From: Diphasiastrum complanatum
Taxonomy: Eukaryota > Streptophyta > Lycopodiopsida > Lycopodiales > Lycopodiaceae
Length of the DNA stretch: 64,000 nt
Assembly: GCA_029204225.1 (NCBI GenBank)
Contig: CM055110.1
Location: 44,373,186-44,437,185, forward strand
Direction of reading: 5' to 3'
A program made the translations under genes and the position numbers. A model generated the notes under the pieces. That model was not told where the DNA came from and did no database searches. It saw nothing but the letters and a program-made list of their open reading frames with translations. Of this stretch, positions 54,781-64,000 are shown one piece after another (positions within the stretch are counted from its first letter, which is position 1; each line of letters begins with the position of its first letter).

Positions 54781-55242
54781 GATCACTCTGGAGCTTAACT
54801 ATAGCCTCTGTAAAACTAGTAACACACATAAAGATACTGACTCGCTATTGCTGGCTATATGTAAATATTATTAACTAGACAATCCCACGGTAGGAATATG
54901 TGAGATTGTAAGCATTGAGGTAATCATTTAACATTTCTTGCGTATTTTTGTTTATAATCATCGTTTACTGTCAATTTCTTCGTCCCATTATTAATCAGGT
55001 GAATGTATTGCAAACGCCTTAGCAAAACGACTCATTTAGCTGTGTAGCACCCTTTACAATGCCAAATTATTTTTTGAGTGGTACATTCTTCAAGAGGAGG
55101 TTGATATTTCGAAGGTGAGTTATTACCTCTTTTTCTTTTATTTTCATGTAAGATATTGTTTGTTATTAATATTCATTCAATATATTATTTATTGCAGTTT
55201 TTTCTCCGTGATTATACAACTGGCGAAGTGTACAAATTTTGA
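54781..55242 (+). pseudogene. Unknown coding unit V, 3' exons
   Basis: Three exon-like pieces on the plus strand. The first follows the acceptor tttttttttgcag (54779) and reads ITLELNYSLCKTSNTHKDTD, LLLAICKYY, a TAA where Gln would fit, and LDNPTVGICEIVSIE at a GTAATC donor. The second (54999-55114, acceptor taatcag) reads GECIANALAKRLI, a TAG, and LCSTLYNAKLFFEWYILQEE to VDISK at a GTGAGT donor. The third (from 55198) reads FFLRDYTTGEVYKF and a stop. The 5' end may lie left of copia element 2 near 48660. It converges on unit Z. Family not recognised. Confidence 0.4.
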
Positions 55243-55536
55243 CAAGAGCTCATCTTTAGTCTATTGGCTAGGCCAACTGGTGGACCAAAGAATGATGTTG
55301 TTGGGCATTCTAAGCCACATGATGTTTAGATTCTAAAGATGTTGGGGAATTTATAAATACCCATGCTGAATAGATAGACCAGTTTCATACTGAATAGAAA
55401 TATAGACATACAGTGAAAAACAGACATATAGTGAATACAAAAAAAGAAATATTTGCACAGCTGTACAAATTCTCCAAATTCGGGTGATATTTTATTGAAT
55501 ATAGATATCAATTTGTACAATTGATTGTATGACTTG

Positions 55537-56897
55537 TCATTGTTCTTCTACAATGTTGATATATGTTGGAAGATCCTTGTAGAGTGTTGTGTTTTCCTGT
55601 CTTTTTTGTATCTGCATGAAAGATAAGCAACTTGTTAATTTGGTTATTCTCTGAATAGAGTTACATATATAATCAATGACTGATTTGCACATCAAAAGAA
55701 AATGTTACCAGCTTTCCATTGATAATGAATCTGAAGTGTTCAGGTAGAATTTCATAGTGCATTAAGACCACCTCTTCTCTGATGTAACTCAAGCTCCAAT
55801 GATCCTCCACTTCAGTTGTAGTTAGCATATCTTCATTTGAAAATGTGGATTTCTTTTCGATCTATGTGACCATCCATTTGAAGGTCTTGATCTAGTGGCA
55901 TCTAGGTCTCACTTATTTATTTCCATCTCTGGTAACTGAATGTAAGACTAAAAGCATTTGTCTTGCAATGCAATAACAAAATATCATAGAAGATTTCTTA
56001 ATTCTACAATAAATATCTCCGACTGTCTTGCATTCTCAACCCACATCCATCAAATCTGAAAGAGTTTCATCTGGCACATCCTTACAAACAAATAATGTTG
56101 GTGTCCTATGGACATTTGCATTTGAAAAGAAATCAACAAATACATATAAGGATAGAAACCAACATAATCTATTGACTTTTGATCCAGTGCTCGCTTTCAT
56201 TGAGTTTTTCAAATCTAACAGTAATTTGCATCTAAAAGATTCTAACACAATACTATTAGGTGCAAGCCATTCATCACTTCCAAAATGTGGTAGTGGGATA
56301 TCTTTAAGCCTTCCGAAACCTCCATGCATATCTGGAATGTACTTGGACTCATAGAAAAATATACCACTATTTGCAAGCTCCTTAGAAGTTCTCCTCTGTA
56401 TTGTAATTTTTCAATATCCAAATAAATCACATCCAATATACCTGCTAGGGATTGTGCTGGCTCCCATTCACTTATGCTAGATGGATATAAATTTGCAAGA
56501 ATGCAATACATATATGATAACTAATATGATTTCTACAAGTTTCAAAAGCATGAATGTTAAAATATAGAACCCAACAATTTTTGAACTTACAGTTACATTT
56601 TGGCGATCATGAATATTGAAATCTTGTAGGTACAATTCTGAATGCATATAGACATGCTGAACCAAGACTTTGAGATTGTTGCCCTCCTAGAGAAGTCCTA
56701 AAATCAAGGATCTTTGCTTTCCAATAAGATTTAAATGTCATCTTTGCCTTCTTCCTTGGTCTAAACATGCCTTTTGAGGACGGATGCGGTAGAACCCATG
56801 AGTTTTTTATGTATCTTGTTGGTTTCCAAAATCCAGCTTCATCCTTCTCATTGTGAAGAATCATTGATTCAATTTTGGATCTTGGTCTCCTGGCCAT
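55537..56897 (-). pseudogene. Unknown coding unit Z (three exons)
   Basis: Minus-strand decayed gene of about 420 codons. Exon 1 (56897-56591): MARRPRSKIESMILHNEKDE, FWKPTRYIKNSWVLPHPS, a one-base frameshift near 56690, VQHVYMHSELYLQDFNIHD and a GTAAGT donor. Exon 2 (about 56476-55709): SEWEPAQSLAGILDVIYLDI, a frameshift at an A-run, SKELANSGIFFYESKYIPDM, GFGRLKDIPLPHFGSDEWL, SKVNRLCWFLSLYVFVDFF and DVPDETLSDLMDVG. After TGA, TAA and two TAG codons comes NEDMLTTTEVEDHWSLSYIR, then HYEILPEHFRFIINGKL at a GTAAC donor. Exon 3 (55611-55537): IQKRQENTTLYKDLPTYINI and a stop. Internal stops fit C-to-T change. Family not recognised. Confidence 0.5.
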
Positions 56898-56999
56898 AGT
56901 GATTGTTGCTAAAGTTTAGCGCCAAAATCTCAAATCTATGAAATACCAGATCGATTCAAAGTCATATGATACTGATGTAATGTAAACGAGCAACTGGAC

Positions 57000-57662
57000 C
57001 ACGATAACAACATGTGGTAACTATGCTTACTGTCTAACTGTGATGCAAGGATATTGGGAAACAACATGGGGTCATCGATTCCAAAGCATGTGATAACTTA
57101 TTGTTGGTAAACCTATGCAGTTTGAAATTTACAAACATATTAACCAATGTGGTTAAATATTTAACTAGAGACAATGTCGTTGGGCAGATTCACACGTTTG
57201 GGACAGACACTATCTACCCTTAGCATTCTCCCATCCTACTGCCCAGCGACAAACTTAAAAATTTTAAAAGTTTATTTTTATAACTTTTTTATTTTCATCT
57301 ATGTTACGTAGATTTCAAATATATGCATTTTAGATTTCAGAACTCCTCTAAGGCTCAATTTCTATTGGCCAATTTTTACCTTCCTAACTATTCAAATTTA
57401 AAAAAGAGTGGAAACCCATCAATAATTGGAGGGAACCAATTTGAAATTGAATTGTTGGGAACCCCTATTTTATTCACTAACTTGACTTTTGGGCCCTACG
57501 ACATTAAAAGTCCCACAAAAAGGCCTAAAGTCCTTTTATTAACTTGTAACTAATCAATTAATTATGTGATCATCGGGTTGGACTTACACACGCAAGGTGC
57601 CAAATCCCTCTCACTTATTAACTAGGGTTAGGATTGCCTCGGGATCTGCAAACCCTCCAACA
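57000..57662 (-). repeat. Putative 3' LTR of the gypsy element at 57-64 kb
   Basis: On the minus strand a purine-rich run (ttttggtgggtgatat) ends at 57663 and is followed by tgttggagggtttgcag at 57662, a typical LTR start. It comes 75 bases after the stop of the element's last ORF. The distal end was not located; 57000 is a guess, and no partner LTR lies in the window. Confidence 0.45.
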
Positions 57663-57739
57663 ATATCACCCACCAAAATTGGTGGCGGTCCCTTGACACC
57701 TCATGAGATTATTCATTTGGGGCTCTACTTGGCCTCTCT

Positions 57740-60520
57740 TCACACTCTAATTAGGTGGTATTGAACCTTCTCCATGAATTCGAGGCGCCCCGTATTGAAA
57801 TCGAACTTGTGCGGTAGAAAACACTTATTTGCGCCGACAATCCAATTTGAAGTTGTCCATGCCGTAAATCTGGACTCCCAAGATCCTCCAAGCATCGCAG
57901 CTCGACAATATAATCTGGCTACATGCAATTTATCTTGAACCTTGTCGGACGTCATAGGGATATTTGGATCGAAAGCCAATGTAGGTAGGCAATCATCCCA
58001 TCTAGTAGAAACGAACGCCAACTTGGACAAGTCACTTGCAAACATAGTTGACTTTCTAACAATTGAATCTGGTGAAGACGTATATTCATATGTATAAGCC
58101 TGGAGGGCTCTATTGAAATCCACTAAAATTGTCCAACTATATTCTTGATGGATTATGGGCCAATTTGGGGGTATGGATACTGATTTGATCCATTGGGACA
58201 CCCAAATCTTTCCATTTATTTTGTTGTGACATCGGGACACAGTATGGATCTATAGTAATTGTCGAGGGATCACAACATAACTCCTTATTGATTTCGAAGC
58301 TTTCTTAAAAATTATCCTGTGCCAATTTGGTTGCTCACCCAATGCGGGTACCTTATCCATATCTTTTCCTGCTTCAATCTCTGAAGTCCAAAACTTGATT
58401 ATCCAGCCACCCCTTGAGGACTCGTGTGGATGTTGTTGTAAAAAATTCTGAATCTGCTCCTTAGATGGTGACTAGTTTCTAGACTAAGGGCCTTGCCTTT
58501 GATGTTGATGGCCCCACTTCTGTGGCTTACGAAGTCGCAATGATTTCTTCTTCAACATCTACCCCTTCATTCAGGCCAGTATCTACTTGATCTTGATCTT
58601 GATCTTGTTGTTGAGGCAAGAACTGAGGCATTAATGGTACTTGAATCTGGAGGTTTGAATCTAGGACTTGAGCGACTACTTTTTCATATTCTTTGATGGT
58701 AGCCTTTGTCTTTGCCCTTTGTCTTTGCCCACTCAGTCGAGACTGTACGTTTGAACTTATCAAATCGGCTCTGAAACTTGGCCAATGAGGTACAATAAGT
58801 CTCTACTTTCTTGAACAAGTAGCTGATCTCCTCCGGTGAGACAAGACAATCTAGCACTTGCGTCTGCAGGTACGTGTCTCTCTCAAGGATGATTGCATCC
58901 AACTCGCCTTGGAGTCTTTCTCGATCAAGACTTGCCATGTCCAACTGCCCCTGTAATAGCAACATTTGTTGCTTAGCATCCTAAACGGCTCTGTCCACTT
59001 GGTCTTGCACTATTGTCAGAGTGTTCTTGAGTGTAGCCACATAGCCTTCTAAAGTTTTGGTTGATTGCTTGACCTTTTTCAACTATGCTTCTGACTTGGC
59101 TTCGTGCTGTTTGGCGATCTTCACTTCACAATTCAGCTGAATCACCTTCTAGCTGATCAGAGTGTTTTTAGATCCCAGATCGGAGATGAGCTTCTCCATT
59201 GAGGTCTTCTCATTTATCATGGTCTGGATCACCCACACAAGGTTTGAAACTAAACCAAGTGCATCATCAAAATCCACGGGTGTATTAACAACAAAAGCAG
59301 AAGGAATAGTAGCTCCAAGTGTTGGTCTGGGTTGGCCTCGAAACTTTGCATGTGTATTTTCTTCCTTGAAGATATCTTCTCCTTCATATCCTTCTGGCAT
59401 TGTGGCATCGAACTGCTTCAGAGATACAACTGCATGAACAATCCTTATAGTATCTGGTGTCTTATCTGCTTGAACTTCTTGTTCTGTTTGAAATGTAGAA
59501 TCAAAATCACTAGTAGTATCATGGAATTGTTCGAATCCTCTTCTGGGGGATTAGAGTTCAAAGGGGTACTAGACTTTGAGGCATTACAAATATTTCATCT
59601 GCCCCTGGGGGGGTCGGAATCATCGAACATATCCATGAACTACTGGGTTGCTAGCAAAATGGCTCGAGTTTGGTGGAGGGAGGCGACTTGGGCAGCTGAA
59701 ACTGGAATAGTGTCTCCAATTGTCACAGACTGCCCTTGTGTGGAATCAAAGGCGAGAGAAGCATCGGTGATTGGGAGAACAAGTAGTGCAGTGCGAGTGA
59801 CAGCGGGGGGTTGTAATGCAGCTGATGATGGTTGTGAGTTCGACGACGAGACGCGGGAGGCGAGTCAGGAATAACGATTTCGTTGCATACCCGTCGATGA
59901 CTCTATGAGCTAGATACCTAACAGGAGGACTTGGTTGGTGCTACTTCATAGGTGGCTAGCACTGTATCAGCACGAAATCCATGGATCTTATTATTGAGGT
60001 ATGAAATGAATAAGTATGACAAAAAAGAACCAACAACAAACTGCTACTTGGTGTTAGCCTTTATGGCTCTCTTGAGCTCTCCAAAAACCGTTTTATACCA
60101 ATTATAAGGTTCCAAGGGTCTCTAGCCTAACCTATAGTTAGATTCCACTAGGTGATGGAGGATCTGAGATGAGATCCTTTCCTTCTTGAGATTTCCAACC
60201 ATCAGGAAGTTGTTCAACTGAATGGCAGCCTAGAGGGTTGGCATCTACCAGGTAATCATCATTAGTCCAATACAGTTATGTAGTGGTGTCCAGAAAAGGC
60301 TTAATGATATTCTTGGCATGCTTATAGTTCGGAAATGGGCATGTTCAAGAAGAAATTTCTAGGGCTGCAAGGATGGCATTTGTAACTCGCACCTTGTGGG
60401 TAGCTCCCTGGTAAGTGAAATAGAACTGGGATTTCGTCTCAGTCCTAAAAATGATAAGATCGTGGATCATGCTAGTTGAGCTGGCTGTCAAAACTTGCGT
60501 AGTCGGCTCCCATTCATTGG
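57740..60520 (-). pseudogene. Extra ORF region of the gypsy element, downstream of integrase
   Basis: Same strand as pol and starting where it ends: a frame overlapping the pol stop reads NEWEPTTQVLTASSTSMIHD and GATHKVRVTNAILAALEIS (60520-60350). Later pieces are coiled-coil-like (DMASLDRERLQGELDAIIL; FKKVETYCTSLAKFQSRFDK, 58965-58684). The last part reads ESSRGGWIIKFWTSEIEAG, NWHRIIFKKASKSIRSYVV, a stop, WTILVDFNRALQAYTYEY, ARLYCRAAMLGGSWES and DFNTGRLEFMEKVQYHLI, ending at 57740. About 2.7 kb with several stops and frame changes. It is not an integrase domain, and I see no clear envelope features. Family unknown. Confidence 0.55.
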
Positions 60521-63500
60521 GGTGTCAAAATGTTTTTATTCCAGGTGTTCCAAAGTAACTGCTCTGTAGGACAGTATCTCTTTTACTTTATATGGTCCTT
60601 CACGTGTAAACTTCAATCTCCCTTTGATCAACTTGGTTTTATACATCAATGCTAGATCTCCTTCCTTCAGATCTTTTTTGTGTAAGCGATGATCGTGGCA
60701 TGCCTTGCGACGAGCTTTTTCTGCTGCTAATGCATGGCTGCCATCAATCTGGCGTCACATAGTTTATGTTTGTAAGGATTTTGAATCATCCAATTGTTCC
60801 ATTGTTGCTATGCGTAAGGATGGTACTAAAAATTCAATTGACATAACTGCATCTTGACCATAAACCAGTTGAAATGGTGTCTGATTAGTGCTAGCTTTGT
60901 AAGCTGTTCTGAATGCACATAACGCTATATGAAGTTTATGTTCCCAATCAAAACGACTTGCATCAACTGTTTTTGTCATAATGTTGCAGAGAATCCTATT
61001 GGAAGATCCAGCTTGTCCATTACCCCTCGGATAATACAGAGTACTAAACCGATGTATAACGAAAAAGTCTTCCAACAGACACTTTATCGTTTCATTAACA
61101 AAGTGTGTTCTGCGATCACTGAATCTCGATAGGACATCCAAAACTAACAATGATGTGCTCATATAGGAACTTAGCCGTAGACTTAGCATCGACAACTCTA
61201 ACCGCTTTTGCCTCAACCTACTTGGTCATATAATCTGTTGCTACGATGATATATCGGGCTTGAGATCCTCTTGTCGCAGGATGAATAGGACCAACATAGT
61301 CAACTCCCCATTTCTCGAATGGTCCTTGCGATATAATCGGATGTAAAGATTCATAATTTTGCTTCTAGGACGACGTGCTCGTTGACATACATCACAAGAC
61401 TGAATATAGTTCTCGGTATCCTTATGAAGTGTCGGCCACCAACACCCTGATTGTAAAAGCTTTCAAACAATGGTATTTGTTGAAAAATGTCCAACTCCCA
61501 TCCAATCATGTGAGAACATGATTAGACAAGGTACTTCGTGAGACACCACACATCATCTCAAAATATCATCCATTCCACGTCGATACAATTGGCTCGCAAT
61601 CAATTAATAAGGTTGTGCCTTAAGAATCAATCGTTTATTTTGTACTTTTGTCGGCCTAACATCAAATATTCAACAATATCTACTACCCACTTAGGTACTG
61701 CTTCAACATAAAACAACGCAACATTTGGTAGTTCATCATCCACTTCATTGTTAACTGGTGTTGATTCGATTCTTGAAACATGTTCAACAAGATAATGCTA
61801 TTTACCTTTTCGCACAATAGCTCAAAAATCAAATTCGGTCAATAGTAGTAGCCATCTTTCAATACGTCCCATGTTACACGTCTTGTTTACCGAATAAAAT
61901 AATGGCTAGTGATTGGTATAAAATACAAAATACATCGCCATTAGATAATGTCGAAATTTTTCAACGGAAAAAACCATGGCCAACGCTTCTCGTTCTATTG
62001 TCGAGTAATTCTTCTCAAGATCTGTAAGTCGTCTTGCAAATTCGATAGGATAGTCTTTCTTGTATTCACATGGTTGCGTCAAAACTGATCCAATAGCATA
62101 TTTTGATGCATCAATATGAACATGAAATTTGATTGTCCAATTTGGAGCTCATAAAACTGGTGCAGAAGCTAAAGCTTTCTTCAATTTATCAAATGCTTCC
62201 AACGCCTTAGTTGTCCAAATAGGTACAATAGTCAACTTGTATATAGGTCGTGCTAAATCCGCAAAAAATAGAATGAATATTTGATAGTAGTTTGCATGAC
62301 CCATAAAAATGTATACTCATGAAATTGCTCCTGGTGGCGGTAGCTCCACAATGACTTTGATTTTGGAATAATCCGTAGCAATGTCGTGTCTTGATATTAC
62401 ATGTCCAAGAACAACTCCATGAGTAACCCAAATTTGATACTTTTCTAGATTTAAGGAGATTTGGTACTTGCGACAACGTTCAAATACCTTTTCCAAATAA
62501 TCAGGTGGTTTGTATCGACACTATGAACTCCAAGATCATCCAAGTAAATTTCAAGAAATTTTTGCAAGTAGTCTTTGAAGGCAAACTGCATCACTCTTTG
62601 AAATGAACTAGGTGCATTGCAAAGTCCAAATGACATAACTTTATAAGCATAAGTTGCCCATTTTGTTGTAGAAGCTATTTATGGCGATCTGCAGGTGCGA
62701 TCTTAACCATTGAATCCATCCAAAAAAATGTAGGCTTCCGCTCCAGCGAGGCAGTCCAATATGCTTTCAGTAAAGGTAACGGAAAGTGATCCTTTCACAT
62801 CACTTTGTTCAAAGCTTTGAGATTCACACAAATTCTCATCTTCCCACTCTTCTTAGAAATGACAACAATTGGCGAAACTCATTCAGTAAATGAAATCGGC
62901 TTCCAGTAGTCTCTGTAACTCTTTCTTAATAAGATCAATGACGTTTGGACTACAGTGATAGAATCTTGTGACTTTTGGAACTGCATTAGGCATCAAGGGT
63001 ATTGTATGCTCAATCACTGATGTCAGAATGCCTTTTAGATCCTTGTATGTCCAAGGAAAACAAACTTGATACTTAATCAATAACTTCCTTGGAGCTTGAA
63101 ACTACTCTCCAGAGATAAGTTGCATCCCAACTTGCACAATCTTTATAGTTCTCCTGGTTCAGGAAGATTTATAGGTTGTGTCCTAGTTGGTCCATCATAA
63201 ACTCTTTCATTTTTGATACTTGCTCTTCTGGTTCACGATGAGCTTTTGGTAACATAATGACAACATCATCCAAAGTATAGTGTTTGAAATGCTTTGGCAT
63301 ATCATGTTGTACTTCATTTGATTGTTCCTCCTCAAAGGATTGACCTTGGCTCTTCGCTAAGCTTTCTTGGCAGGAATCAATCGCGGAGGTGATGACTTAC
63401 TAGAAGATGTGGTTTTTTTCAAAGGTGACGACTTCCTTGATGGTGATTCTTTGTGAGAACTCTAACTCAAAGAGTCTTCCTTGACCTTTCCTTTATCTTT

Positions 63501-63921
63501 ATCCAATAAAGACGATACATCTTTAGGAACTGCTTCTCTTGATGATTTTTCAATTTTAGGACCGCATTGTAATGTTGCATAGCTTGTTTCTTCATCATTG
63601 GTCCTACAGTCTTCAATATAACTGCTTTTGACGGTTTTATTATCGGTTCATCAGGAATCTCTCAAACTCCAAATCTTGTAGGATGTGATTTGAGATTTGC
63701 TCATCTGTAAGTTTTGCATTTTCATTGTAAGACAAAGTGTGACTGACATGAATGAGGTCATCTTCAATAGGATTTGGTATCGGATTGGTTGATATCCAAG
63801 CTATGTACATCATATTCAATGAAAAAGTGATTGGCGTATCCAAAGTTTGATTAGGTAAAGGAATCTCACTCAGTTCGGATTGATTATCTCGTTGACACAT
63901 ATAGCTTGTTGTACAATCCAC
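60470..63921 (-). pseudogene. Ty3/gypsy pol remnant B (RT, RNase H, integrase)
   Basis: Minus-strand domains in order. Pre-RT linker: CFPWTYKDLKGI and EHTIPLMPNAVPKV (about 63060). RT: KKELQRLLEADFIY and FGLCNAPSSFQRVM with FLEIYLDDLGVHS (about 62560). RNase H: HVHIDASKYAIGSVLTQP and YSTIEREALAMVFSVEKFRH (about 62120-61950). Integrase: zinc region WPTLHKDTENYIQSCDVCQR (about 61430), WGVDYVGPIHPATRG with the first Asp, SDRRTHFVNETIK with the second, and NGQAGSSNRIL, where the catalytic Glu has become Gly. The C-terminal GPY/F motif TREGPYKVKE lies near 60600. Stops and frameshifts throughout. Same lineage as remnant A. Confidence 0.87.
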
Positions 63922-64000
63922 TATTGCAAGACCTTGGTTCTAATTGACAATATCTATTTGAGAGTCATAATGAACTCATAGGTATGATCCATTGTTGATG

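Overview
The window reads as nuclear DNA of a land plant. It is AT-rich, has long GT-AG introns, is dominated by Ty1/copia and Ty3/gypsy LTR retroelements, and carries one intact intron-rich plant gene. Remains of an unusual reverse transcriptase that resembles Penelope-like/protist enzymes more than angiosperm LINEs hint at a non-flowering lineage, but this is inference and the species cannot be named.

Layout. 1-2.25 kb: minus-strand copia fragment with the start of its 3' LTR. 6.05-15.13 kb: a complete 12-exon purple acid phosphatase gene (621 aa) of the PAP1/24/27-like group, the only gene here that looks functional; one intron holds a foldback element and another starts directly with a (CT)77 tract. 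16.2-20.5 kb: a gypsy RNase H relic, a decayed atypical reverse transcriptase, an upstream 393-aa ORF and a possible decayed primer-binding site, all minus strand. 21-24.5 kb: a repeat field with seven copies of a 36-bp palindrome, a tandem duplication and a 666-bp terminal-inverted-repeat insertion. 24.9-34.3 kb: two convergent decayed multi-exon coding units (called X and W here); X is split by a copia element (26490-31666) with a near-matching target duplication. 35.1-36.1 kb: decayed gypsy gag. 36-40 kb: no recognisable genes. 40.3-42.9 kb: minus-strand gypsy pol remnant next to a plus-strand copia protease remnant. 46.5-48.6 kb: decayed coding unit Y (minus) headed by an ACGTG-rich inverted-repeat region. 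48.7-54.7 kb: a young copia element whose LTRs are about 98% identical and whose reverse transcriptase has been replaced by about 1.07 kb of unrelated open reading frame. 54.8-56.9 kb: convergent decayed units V (plus) and Z (minus). 57-64 kb: a minus-strand gypsy element with a long extra ORF region between integrase and its putative 3' LTR.

Apart from the phosphatase, almost every coding region is broken. The stops are mostly of the type expected from C-to-T change (CGA to TGA, CAA to TAA, CAG to TAG), as in long-methylated repeats. The strongest candidates for something new are the reverse-transcriptase-replaced copia element, the unknown coding units X, W, Y, V and Z, the atypical reverse transcriptase locus and the palindrome family. 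Intron and exon boundaries were read by eye from frame continuity and GT/AG signals.
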